Shown: positions 49,976 through 61,759 of the stretch, piece after piece
Numbering within the stretch: position 1 is the stretch's first letter
Layout of the letters: every line of letters starts with the position of its first letter
Assembly (NCBI GenBank): GCA_015680685.1
Contig: MNCI01009176.1
Location: 386,391-450,390 of the forward strand
Length of the DNA: 64,000 nt
Direction: 5' to 3'
Origin: Gnetum montanum
Lineage: Eukaryota; Streptophyta; Gnetopsida; Gnetales; Gnetaceae
Position numbers and translations under genes: made by a program
Notes under the pieces: generated by a model
Told to the model about the DNA's origin: nothing
The model's database searches: none
The model's input: only the letters and a program-made list of their open reading frames with translations

Positions 49976-52000
49976 ATTGTACAGATCAAGAGCCCTTGAG
50001 AATGAGTTACATATATTTCTCTCTTGTGCTATGACTACCCATTTGAATAACATTATAATGTTATAGCAAAAAACCTGAATGATTTATTTTTGATGCCATC
50101 ATTAGTGCTTGGTCAATTTGTAGAGTCTATCTTTATTTTTTATAAAAGTGTAATATCTGTCTAAGAGGTCCTATGGGTCTTTGGACGTAATAAAACTTTA
50201 TTTCATTTCATTTCATAATTACATGAGCATGAATTATAAAATTTTTCTTTCTTTTTATCATGGTATAACATATTAATTAATACTAAATGGTCTTAGTGTA
50301 CGCTAATAAGGTGTTAAGACTAGTAGTGAGACTCTTCAATTGGAAACTCCAAGATATAGGTTTGATTCCAACAAGTAGCACTTACAACATTTCTATTTAT
50401 GGTTCATGTTGGCTATATGTTCTATTGCACATAACTTAAGTACTATTTATTCATTGTCTTAAATCTTAGTAAAATAATTATAAATTAGATGAATCCCCTT
50501 GTGTTGGAACCTTGAAATAATTGTAATACAGGAATACCCCAAGATATATAACTTAGCATTTAAAGCAAGCCCTGCCGGTTGTTTTCCTAATGTCTGGGCA
50601 AATAAATCCTTCTGCGCATGCAATGCACACCCTAAACTACTCTATATTGACTAGCCCCTAAACAAACCAATATTGACTATCAAATACCTTAGGTTACTAC
50701 CTGCAACCCAAGATCCCCTTGGCCCTAGCCAGTCCGGGCACCAAAATTGAACCCATGATTTAGAGATTTTAAATCAAGAGTCTTACTACTAGGTACATAC
50801 CTCATTGTTTATGTGATAAAATTATATTACAAATTATTTTATTTGTCATATGATCATGAATTGACATGATTCACTCTTTGCTTCAATGGCTAATCTTCAT
50901 TTCTGCCTTTTGAATGCACAAATATTTTATCTCTATACATTTTTCCATGGCTTCTGTTTATCTTGTCTATACACTCTTCTTGAACTGTAATTCTCCTAAG
51001 AATTCATCACAACTATACAAATTTGATGAAACTACATCTTACTCTCCATTTTGAAAGTCACTGTCACCTCTAGGTTGAGACAACTTGTCACAAATTGCTT
51101 AGATTAAGATTCACACCATGTGTCCAATGGGGTTATGAGTTAATATTAAGATAATATGCTAATCTAATCAAATGATTTCTTTCACACTTTTTCAGGGATG
51201 AATCTTCATTTACCATTATTTTCATCTTGGTTAATAGGCAATGCTATTGCGGTTAAGGTCTCAAGGTTGGAAAAATGCACCTGGCAACCTCAGAGAGAAT
51301 TTGGTGACATAACATGCATATTTAGACAACCGGCCCGGTCCTCTGTCAAAAGAGTTATGCAACATTGAGCCATTGGGCCACTTTAAGAAACTGTTGTGAG
51401 GTTAGTATTCGTGCAAAGAGCATTAAATTGGAATGAATGAGAATTCACTGCATTTTCTTTAATCATCTTGGATCGTTATCTATGTTCATTACGGAGAGTT
51501 GTATTTTAATTCATTGTGTTTAGCTGATGCATTTTGGAGTTTCAAATCATGAGATTAAATTATTCTGATTTCATAGGGAAGTTGTAATTTAAATGATCTG
51601 TTATAGGTTAGAACACAGAAAGATGTTTCTTTTTCATTTTTTTAAAGCGATGTATTGGAAGGCTTAACGAATCTTCCATAGCAGTCACTCATTACTCCTG
51701 GTCAATCAAATCGAAACGTCAACCACTTAAGAGTTGGTCCGACCATTTCTAGCAGATTTATGGAATATATTAATCATAAAAAACATGCCATCATTATCAT
51801 CATCTTAATTGTGTCCCAGTACACTCAAAAACTCATCATCCTGTTGTGTATAAAAAAGTCACTTAATAAATAATAATAATCTTATAGGTCTTCAGATGTA
51901 ATAAAATTTCATTTTGTTTTAAAATAAATAACAATAAAAGCATATGACGTTTACTGTACATTGTTTTGTTAAAATGAGTTCCTCGTTGTTATTACATTCA
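49976..52000. repeat. Intergenic region with tRNA-like (SINE-like) modules
   Basis: At 50295-50390 (plus) an A-box-like gactagtagtgagac and a B-box ggtttgattcc are spaced as in tRNA genes. At about 50510-50810 (minus) another module reads cctagtagtaagac then gggttcaattttgg. A shared tail-like phrase ending in taataaaa(c/t)ttcatttt occurs near 50168-50212 and 51884-51920. These resemble tRNA-derived SINEs, but ends and target duplications were not resolved. Nothing coding is seen. Confidence 0.4.
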
Positions 52001-54839
52001 TGCCATTTAAAATAAAAAGCAACACTTACAAACAGATGGCAAGATGACATCTAACTTGATTAGATTGGAAGAGAGTTGGAATTACTGATTCAATTTTACT
52101 AAGTGAAACCAGAAGGTCCTTTGAGCAATTTATTGGTCAATGTTGTACAATATTTGGCTCCACAGTAACAAATTTGATACAGAGCAAAAGGAGATTTTGA
52201 GTTAAATACAGAACAAAAATAGGCAGCTAAAGGATATATATATTATTCCAAGGTATAAGGCTATCAAGAATCAAATGTTTTTAAGAATTTTTGAAAACTT
52301 CCGTGAGCCTGAATTTTATGCCAGTACAGATAATGCTGTTCCAATGGAAAATCCGAATTTAACTGTGTTGTTTCCATGAAAGAAACAAAATAACAATGAT
52401 ATAATTAAATACTTGTACCTTAACCAAAAGGCAGGGATATAATTCTCAACATTGTTGTCCGACGTTATTCAATTCACTGTCTCAGCATCACTGGCCATTT
52501 CCCCCAAGAAATCCAGGAATAATACCTTCACTTTGTTTTCAGAAATATCCTTTGTATCATTTTATTCATGTTCATTTCACATCCATTTAGGTTTCAGGTT
52601 TTATTCATATTTTCTAGCCTTAAAATAATGGTGATTTCCTCCCAAAATTCGTAAGCAAATAGAAGGTAGAACCCGCTGCAACTCTTTTTCAGTTTTCCTG
52701 TTTATGGCGGTAGGTGAGAGAGTTTATTCCTGCACGGGTGATGATGGAGCAGATCCAACCCTTAAGAATCGGAACCAGCTGCAAATGTTCATGTTTAGTT
52801 AAATTGTCCAACCAAAATTTTTAAGTCAACAAAGATTGGGAGGATTTTTCAAGGTGATTTATAATTATGTGCACAGGTATTCAACATACATTGGCATATA
52901 CTTAAATTTGTTAATCCAGTTGAATGAACTGGTGAAAATCGTAACTCTATCTTACATGCACAACTGCTATTCCATATATCAAATTGTCAGCTTACTACTT
53001 GCATGAAATGATGATGCGATAACATGAAATTATGACTTAAATTAAGACAATTTCTTGTATGTTTGAATATATGTACTCTGCATTTGCTCACGAATTAGAA
53101 ATTACTTGTGTTGTATTTAGTAATATTCGTGGGCAACAGCCTTGAATATTTGCACTCTGAATTTGCTATCACATTTCTGCCCCTCCTTCAAAAACATTCC
53201 AACTACTGAAAACTTTGATGAAAGTTACCCCACCATTATCCTATTTTGCTTGGTGATCATCATTCACAGAATTCATTTGTGGACTTCAAAAAAATTGATA
53301 GGCAACTGGAAGCGGACTGTGCAAAGGCTGTGTGGGCGGTGGCATGGCTGATGAATGTGAAACCTGCTTTGATGCAATAATAAGCTATTAGACATGCTAT
53401 GAGCTACTTTAAATCATTGAGATTGATTTTCTGATATTTACCTTGGAAGTTGTAACTTTTTTGGAACGAGGCTAAGATAATGATGATGAAGTTTGTGACT
53501 TTTTAGGTTGAAAATAAAATGCATAAAAACAGAGCAATCAGTTATAGAATTCAATGGCCTCCAGAGCTCTCAATAAAGTCATTCATGCTATCGGTGAAGG
53601 GAAGTCTTTAAGATCAGGTTAAAAGAGAAACAAAATTTCAAATTTAGAAGCAACCAAATTTTTATTCTTTCTAATTGATTTAAAAATGTTGGTAGCGAAT
53701 GAGTGATAATCCTTGTTAGAGCAGAAAGAGATTCACTTTGAAATTTACAGGTTTTATATGTTATTCTTGGCCAAGCAAAGGTTATTGGCATGCTTGAAGT
53801 TGCATAATGAGTAACACTAGTTAATAGAGGACGTTTTTGGAGTTCACTCGGAAAATTAATATTCCATTATCTTTAAGGAAATATAACATTACAAATTTAA
53901 AAATTGTTTTTATGGTACCTCGTAAATTATGTTGTTCAAAATCAAAACCAAACCGAAGCCCTACATTTCATGCCACAGCTGCTTTATCAAAGTATTGCAT
54001 ATATCAATAATAAAAACAGTTCAGTCTTAGGTACCAATATCTCTAGACATGGGTTTTCAACATCAATAACAGTAATGCTTCACTGGTCCTCAATATCTTT
54101 AGACACCAATTTTCCTCTTCCATTTGTAAGGCAGCTGACCATGAAGAGTGTTGTCCATATGGGGCATGTAATGTATCTGAGACTACGAATTTGCTGTCTG
54201 GAGTTGATACCATGCACTGCCTCAACTTCTCTCTTATAATTTACACAAGGAAATCCATTCCATCAATATCTTGTTCTCAAAAATCTCTCTCATATCTTTG
54301 TCTCCTGTAATTTTTTTGAATAAGGGGAAAATAAGATTTCTGTGGTTCCAATCTTGATAAGCAAAAGAAATAAATGGTGATAAATTTAAGTTTTAAAGGT
54401 TTTTGCGATGTCATTCTTCCAAATGTGAGCGGAACACTGCAACCTTTACAAAATATATTCAGGCAAAAGTGCATAATCATCAATGTCTTTGTTTTGTATC
54501 ATCAATAACGAGGGGCAAAAAGGGCAAAAAAGAAAAAAAATATTTCCTCTATAACCCGAAAGCACTGGAACATTTCCAGATCGTTCTGAAGTTGAAGGTA
54601 ATGATCCAAGAAAAGGATAGAAAATGAGAAAACTTTGTGTATTGCATATTCACATGTGTTCTGTTCTCGCTTGCATTACAATATTAGAATGTAGAATGTA
54701 GGTGGAACATAAGAAATATATAATAGTGCCTTATACAATTACAAAAACCAAGCTTCCCACTTCAAAGCAACACAAGTACAGTAACAAACAAGAAACAACC
54801 AGGAATCACAGATCCTAAAAGCTTTCTTTTTTAGCGAGG
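52001..54839. other. Intergenic region, nothing recognised
   Basis: Open stretches (e.g. 53142-53351 and 53904-54239 on plus) show no known domain, no codon pattern and no splice context that I can support. Base composition is AT-rich like the surroundings. A short direct repeat (tctagacat...caatatctttagacac) occurs near 54040-54105. Confidence 0.4.
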
Positions 54840-56340
54840 TAAATTAAAAGTCACAGCTCTTTAGCATTGAATATGGAAATATTACAGACAAGGTACCTTT
54901 CAAGTTTCAAGTTATTGTTTGCTCGAAACAAAGCTTGAAGTTGCTTCAAGTCCCCAGCGTCCTTGAAAGTTGGAATCCTATCAGCGAGTCTGTTGTCAGA
55001 AACATCTAAATATGATAGATGGATGAGTCTGCCAACGTCCCCTGGGATCTCACCAGTCAAGTGATTTCCTTTTAAACTTAACCACAACAGTTTAGCTATG
55101 TCACGTATGCAGTTTGGTTGCTCTATAGTATAGAGCCTCCAAGGTTCAAATAATCCATAGATACCGATTTCAAATTCCTTAACCGACACAACTCTCTTGG
55201 TAAGGTTCCTAACTTATGTGACGATGCTACCAGGCCATCTTCAGGGAAATCAAATTGCCGAGATTCCCTATACGATTTGGGATTTTATTCCTGGATGCTT
55301 CCAAGTCTGTTAGCTCAGTAAGTAGAACTAAGCAATCTGGCAATGCAGATTCCGAGCCAGTGTACAACCATAACTGTTTTAGCAGTTTCAGCTGCCACAA
55401 TTCTGTCAATCTTGGACTAATCTGAGTGTCCCTCATGGATTCCGCTTCGAAGCTGGTAAGCTGGGCCAACCTTCCCAGCTCAGACGAATACTTCCATTCA
55501 AATTGTCCGCTACTCCTAAATTCTGAAGATTTGACAGTTTCACCAGCGAAGAAGGAATCGAGCCGCTTCCATTACTGACTGTCGCAAAGAGATTGTAGTT
55601 GACTTAAATTATCCAAATTCTTCTGGAATGCTTCCACTCAGCCTGCTGCTCTCCATCAAAATGTCTGTGAGTTTCTGCAGTTTCCCCAGTTCTTCTGGAA
55701 TTGCCGCAATGAAGTAATCTCCCTTTAAAGAAAGTCTTAAGGCCTGAGAATTTTTGAAACCATAAAGAAATTGAACCGCCCCCACGGCTGAGTTCCAATT
55801 AAAGAGATTGCAACCTCCTCAGGTTAGCAAGCTCCATTGGAATACTTGCGGCAGGCAATGACAAGCGCAGCTCCAGCAGATTGTTCATATTGCTTTACTC
55901 GCATAGGATACCACCGCTGCAATTTGTTCCTTCTATCTGTAGCCGCTGTAGATCTCCCAGCCACGATGGAATGCGGGTGCTCCAACTTTTGTCACCACCC
56001 AATATCAAACTCAGATCTTAAAGCAGGCTTAAATTTGGAAACTCTCCATTTGAAAAGGTGCAGTACTTGCGGATACTTGAAATTTCCCGACCAAGCAGGT
56101 ATAATTGAAGGTTGATTCCCATATAGCTCCACATCCACTGTTTGCAAAGAAGAAAAATTTCTCAAAGATTCAGGAAGACGGCCCGGTAACAAGATCCTTA
56201 AACGTGGCAACCGGCTAAGCTGCCCGACGTTTTGAGGGCCAGTCTTTCAAAGAGAGATCTCAATGAGACAGAAATGTGAGATTGCAGATGATGGAGAAAT
56301 CACACCTGAAAGTTGGAAGTCATTCACATTGAGGGATACC
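54840..56340 (-). pseudogene. Leucine-rich repeat receptor-like gene fragment, frameshifted
   Basis: Plant-type LRR units can be followed in several frames on the minus strand. Toward the C-terminus: LLWLSLKGNHLTGEIPGDVG and HLSYLDVSDNRLADRIP (54851-55189), then LGTLPRELCRLRNLKSVSMD in another frame (about 55125-55205), and ELTDLEASRNKIPNRIGNLG (55227-55469). Next come LSLKGDYFIAAIPEELGKLQ (about 55650-55740) and IPSWLGDLQRLQIEG (about 55930-55975). Further N-terminal: LRILLPGRLPESLRNFSSLQ (55992-56210) and a PEVVSLNVNDFQLSG start (about 56310-56350). This resembles the extracellular part of receptor-like proteins or kinases. No kinase or membrane segment is seen. At least four frame changes and several stops mark it as a pseudogene, unless the sequence has errors. 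Confidence 0.72.
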
Positions 56341-57600
56341 ACTTCGGGCTTTAAGAGGAGGAAGCAGAGGGTAGTGGTGATGGTAAGGATGCTTCAGATA
56401 ATGATAATGATGAGGAGGGGCATGTGACTCCAGCCCAATCAAGGCAGACTCTTTGCATATTGTGGCAACTGCAGCTAGAAACATTGTTGGCTGGACTAGG
56501 GTTAAAAGAAACCGAATCTCCAGGGATCATAGAGTTGGTTAGCGAGGCTTAGCGGGGATAGTATGAGCGCTCTTATTCTCATCATCACCGGTCATTCTCC
56601 AGCTAAAGCCTCATTGAAGTGAAAGTCTTAGTCTGAGGTTTCGGTTGTGAGGGAAACATTGCTGGTACACCTGTGAAGTGAAGCGGAGGTAGGAACTGAA
56701 CTCATAATCTTTTAATCAAGAAATAACTATTTGGAGCACCTATGTTGTACCTCAACCGAAAAATTGAGTGTTTTGTTTTTTGGTTAGAAAGGGGGACTTG
56801 ATGTCATCTAAGGTAGAGTTTCACACCATGATCATGACAAAGTATGGAACTCATTGACTGGAAGTTTGGTGTGGAACTTACTTAAGAGATCATCATCATC
56901 ATCTTAGCCTTATCTTAATAAAATGGGGTTAGCTATTCTTATAAAAGATGAGTATGCTAATAATCACATTGTACTTTCAACTAGATGAAGAAAGTAACAT
57001 GGGTTATCTTAACTACTACATTGCATTGATCACTATTGGGTGTGTAAAGTGATATGAGTATTTTGACCACTATGCTATATTCTTGGTTACATAAAATATT
57101 CTTATTCTTGAAAATGAAACTAAATTTTTACTTACATCAATTAATATCTATTTGAATCTGTCCAACAAAGCAATTTTAATTTTTTTAAAAGAAATTTTTA
57201 AAAATCTATTGGACAAAAACAATTTTAGGATTCCTCTCATGAAAGGCAATGGGCATTCTAAACTTGAAGGTAAGCAATGAATCGACACCTCCCTTTTGAA
57301 GGTATAGGTATTGCACTATACTCTTGAGTGTATAAAGTGGTGTATTAAAACTTAAAAAGTCAAACACACGTAGACATTTCAATTGACCCAATAGATAGCT
57401 TAGACCTTGAGTTTGAAAAATGGATTAGGAAAGGAATTTGGAGTTATGAATTTGTCTCCCTCATGAATATTATTTTTGATTAAGGCTGATTCCAAGTACC
57501 TTTGTATGTAACATGTAGGAAAGTAATAACATGTTGAAATAAAAGAACCTTTTTTAACATTTTATAATAGTGTATTTAATTAGAGAGAAGAATATATTTT
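56341..57600. other. Intergenic region with a common plant short repeat
   Basis: At 56887-56945 the plus strand reads catcatcatcttagcc then ttatcttaataaaatggggt, like a widespread plant repeat (cttatcccaataaatggggtcggct) found at the ends of short nonautonomous elements. No gene is apparent in the rest. The identity of the repeat is from memory of the pattern only. Confidence 0.35.
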
Positions 57601-57619
57601 ACTTAATCAAAGATATGAA

Positions 57620-57720
57620 TTATAACAATGAGGTGTTAGCCTCGTGGTAAGGCTCTTGCTTTCAAAGCTCTAAGTCATGGATTGGATTCTAGTGAACAAT
57701 GCTAAGTTATGAACTTCAAA
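57620..57720 (+). repeat. tRNA-like module, possible SINE head
   Basis: ttagcctcgtggtaaggctc resembles an A-box region and ggattggattcta a decayed B-box about 30 bases on. It is followed by AT-rich DNA with repeats of 'attatgtacctcataattatatgaac' type words (57740-57860). Confidence 0.4.
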
Positions 57721-57879
57721 TTGAATTATATATCTTGAATTATATGAATTATGTACCTCATTAATATTCATATAATTATGTTTTTTCATAAGTTATTCCT
57801 AGTCTCTCACACATTATGTACCTCATAATTATATGAACTATGTACCTCATAATTATGTACATTGTTATTCCTAGTCTCT

Positions 57880-59300
57880 CACACATAATACTAAGAAATT
57901 TTTGATAAAATGAAGAATATTTGCAAAAGACACGAAGTTACCCTAGGGAAAACCTTCAAGGTGAAAAACCCTAGTAAAAATCGGTTCCTAGACTATTAAC
58001 AACAACACAACTTCAAGATTGAAGCACATAGAGAATTAATGAATATAATGGAGGAGGATTGTAGCTCGTGAATTACAACTGATGCATTAAGGATGTTTAT
58101 TTGGGATCCTTTTATATTGTTTTTAGGTTCTAAAAATAAACCATAAACCAAATGATATGGACAAATATTTGTAGTAAGAGAATATGAATTGGATGGGAAA
58201 AAATAGCATAACAGTATATAATGGTGATAGGGAATATCGTGGATGGTGAAGAAAATCAAGGTAGATTTTCCTTCAATCACCTTATAGTTCTCCCTCTTGA
58301 AGGTAAAGTTGCTTTGATAACTACTCTAAACCTTATAGGATCTTCTTTTGTTTTTGGATATTTTTTATTTGAGAGTTTAATACCAATTTCATAAGGAGTA
58401 GCCACAAGCTTGCAATCTTGCATATTAAACTTTTTAAAGATATTTTCAACATATGCAAACTATCAAAGCCAAAACTTTTTATCAAACCTGTCTCTTTTAA
58501 TTTCCATGCCCACAATTTTTTGTGTAGCACCAAGATTCTTCATCTTAAATTTAGAAAACACATGAATTATTTCATTTCTTGTTATTAACATATCATTGAT
58601 ATATAGTAGTAAGATAATATATTTTTCCTCTACATTTTTAACATACATATAGGAGTATTCTACACTTCTAATGAAGCCAAAATTTATCATGTGATCATTA
58701 AATTTTTTATTCCACAACCTTGGTGTTTATGTGAGCCTATATAATTATTTAGTAATTGACGCACCATATGTTCTTTTCCTTTTATTTTGTACCCTTTAAG
58801 CTAAAGTATATAGATTTCTTTTTCAAGATCACCATTTAGGAATGGTGTTTTGACATTCATTTGTTCAAGTTCAAGATCATAAACTATTATAATGGATAAC
58901 AATGATCTTATGGATGTTAATTTAACTAATAGAGAAAAGATTTCATCATAATCAATTCATTTATCTAGGAATATTATTTAGCTATAAGCTGAGCCTTGTA
59001 TTGTTGTCCAGATTTTATTCTATAGATCCATTTATTTCTGATGAGTTTCCTATCTGGTGGAAGTTCAACCAATTCCTATGTTTAATTCTTATGAATTAAG
59101 GACATTTCAGCATGCATTGCTTGTTTCCATTATGTGTTTTAAATAGATGAACATGTCTCATCATATATTGATGGCTCATCATTTTCAATAAATAATACAT
59201 ATTCTTTGGGATGGTAATTTTCATATACGTGTTAAACATCTTAATGGTTCATTTTCACTGAAATTAATTTCTCCTTCTTCATGTTGTTCTTTCTCATTGA
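57880..59300 (-). mobile_element. Ty1/copia relic: partial RT and LTR-like 3' end
   Basis: RT is clear on the minus strand. Around 58780-58880 a shifted frame gives NVKTPFLNGDLEKEIYI. 58463-58717 gives YIILLLYINDMLITRNEI and LGATQKIVGMEIKRD, where the family has YVDDML. The next frame gives YVENIFKKFNMQDCKLVATP (58390-58470). RNase H is missing. A purine tract (aagagggagaactat on minus, about 58285) then leads to LTR-like DNA with accctagggaaaaccttcaa (57940). The relic is cut at about 59300 by the LTR fragment. Frameshifts and the D-to-N change make it inactive. Confidence 0.75.
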
Positions 59301-59309
59301 TAAAACCTT

Positions 59310-59841
59310 TTTGTCATAGGCCACAATATCATATCTACAATGTCACAACCCTACATACGTCATTGTTGATGGGATGTAGAGGAGCATGGTCAGCACTATA
59401 AATACCAACCCTTAGTCACCTCAATGGAACAACTTTCATTTCATCCTTAGCAAAATTTTTGCACTTTATTTTTGGGACTTAGACTTAGCAATAAAGTGAA
59501 TGCCTATAGTGTGGTGTCAAATAGTTGTCCGAAATCTTTGTTTGAGTAAATTGTACTTGGACACAATTCATGGCTGGAAATAAAGATTGAGATTGTTTCT
59601 CATAATTGCAGCATGACACTTAGTTTCTTTATTTTTACTTGTTCATTTTCTTTACTTAGTTTAATTTTCATTCCTTTAATATGTTTACTTTACTTTAGAT
59701 CTTTACATTTCTTAAGTACTTTACTTTTCTTACATTTATTAGTAAGACAAAATTAGTACGACTAGTTTTGAGCATTAAGTGTAATCATTTGGTAACCTAG
59801 TAGTGGCTTTACTTGATTTGCTCAGTGGTAAACTTACTTGG
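59310..59841 (+). repeat. LTR fragment of the D family
   Basis: Similar to the LTR of D across the point where D is split by C, for example 'ccttagcaaaatttttgcac' (59446) against 25576 and 'gtaatcatttggtaacc' (59783) against 33156. This supports D's LTR being one sequence before C inserted. It stops at 59841, where the next LTR begins. Confidence 0.7.
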
Positions 59842-60621
59842 TGATGAGTCATCAGTTGGCTAGGATATTTGACAAAAAAGTCAATTTTTGATTAGCTCCA
59901 ATATCTTGGTGTCAATATCTTAGCCTCGATATCGGATACACGATATCGTGTATTTGATATTAGGTCACATGCTACATTATCAAATACCCTATATCACGAG
60001 GTATGTGCTGGCCTATAAATATAACACTTGGGCACATGGTTTCAACATAGGATTTTTTCAGTAGAGTAGCCAAAATTTTGTGGTTTTATTTCATAATCTT
60101 AGAAACTAGTCAGTAAGTGCCTGTAGAGTGGATCTAAGTCAGTTGTATAGAGTCTTATTCTAGTGGCAATGTACCTGGAAACATTCCATGAATGGCAATA
60201 AGATTGAGATTGATTCTTATTTATTGCAGCACTTTGACTTAGATTAGATTTACTTTTCATGTACTTAGTTAATATTTACATTTCCATGCATATTAATTAG
60301 GCACATAAGTACGACTGCTTTGAGCATGCGTATGACTCTTGGTAATCCTAGCAATGCTTAACGATAGGTAACCCAGTAGTATTATACATGTTCAGGATGT
60401 GCGCAGAACATGGGATCAGATACTTATGTTAGGGTAGTTGATTATTAATTAGCAATTAGATTAGTTGAATTGATTATAAATTGAGTTTTAGCCTATTATT
60501 AATTGTAGAGAAATAAAATATAAAATAATAAAAATCATATGCCTCACTTTGGACTAAACCATACATGACAAAGCTACTACTAGTCCAAGTGGGAAGATAG
60601 TGAATTGCAATCAAGGCATAG
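59842..60621 (+). repeat. Truncated LTR F (GATATC-type U3)
   Basis: Begins TGATGAGTCATCAG. It has a dense GATATC/ATATCG cluster (about 59903-60000) directly before a TATA box (cctataaatataac, 60012-60025). The R-U5 part runs to 60621 and is cut by the LTR of G, which lies in the opposite orientation. The U5 end and the rest of the element are missing. Confidence 0.75.
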
Positions 60622-61529
60622 TGATGAGCGGTGAGGTACCCCTACGTCCAACCATACGAATCACGAAGTATTCACAAGCAATATGGTCGAATTCTGTGAA
60701 CTTTATCATTTTTGGTGAATTAGTCTTCCAGGAAGTGAATCTTGGCTTAAGGTCAATCATTATCTTCCCAATTACACTTATGATGTACAATGGTATGGTT
60801 ATGTGTAATTGAGGCATTTGATTTTCATCATTTTGTATTTTTAAAGTTTTGGTACTTAAGGAGAAATAAAGTAGTTGAATTAACTAATTAACTAATGTCT
60901 AACTAGTTCTAACATAAGCATCTGGTTCCACTTTCTGTACATGTCTTAAACCCACTTATCCACTATTGGGTGACCAAGCGCTACGCTACTGGGCATACCA
61001 AGTAATAACACTGCTAGGATTACCAAGCAAATATGTGTCATGCTCGAAGTGGTCATACTTATGTGTTTAATCTATCTTGCTTGATTGCTTCATTAACTTA
61101 ATTACTAGAAATATTTAATAAATAATTGCAAACATTTAATAAATTATTGAAAACATTAAATGCATAAATGAAATAGCTAATCTATCCAAAGTGTTGCAAG
61201 GTTTATTAAAAAGCTCATCTTTATTACCACACACACTATCATGCTTAGGTACAACAATGCTCAAATAAAGATTTGTACACACAATGACTCTTGCAGCAGG
61301 CACTCGGGAGAAAAATTCTAACTTTCAAATGGAAAAACCACAAGAGCTTTGCTGCAACTACTATCTCTCATGCCATAAATGCAACTGGTAGGCATGTATT
61401 TATAGCCAAAAATCAACATTGTGTTGGCAGGGCCTTGTTAATGCATGATAAGATGCATCGACTAGGCCTCATCGATAAGGCTGCGTCGACAAGGCCTCAT
61501 TGACATAACCAACTCAACGTGACTCATCA
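60622..61529 (-). repeat. 3' LTR of element G
   Basis: 908 bp, TGATGAG...CTCATCA. U3 (about 61440-61515) has repeated gcatcgactaggcctcatcg-type words, also seen in LTR A. A TATA-like gtatttatagcc is at 61396-61407. Directly followed by tacccccatgattg, the complement of the purine tract. Confidence 0.92.
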
Positions 61530-61759
61530 TACCCCCATGATTGAATGAAAACTCATCCTCGAGTTCTTTTGCAAAATTGGGAAGATGTGGGATTATTGAC
61601 TAACTTTTTGCAAGCAAAATAAACTAACTAACTTGACAAAAAATGGAGTGCTTGGGTGTACAAATCAACACATTACCAAAAATGAAGGTGTTCAGGACAT
61701 AAAATTGAACACCATGACACAACTTGTTAAAATTGGATAGCATGTTTCTTGATGGCATG

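Noticed and set aside
53904-54239. 111-residue plus-strand frame
   Set aside because: No domain, no splice context and no codon pattern; compatible with chance in this base composition.
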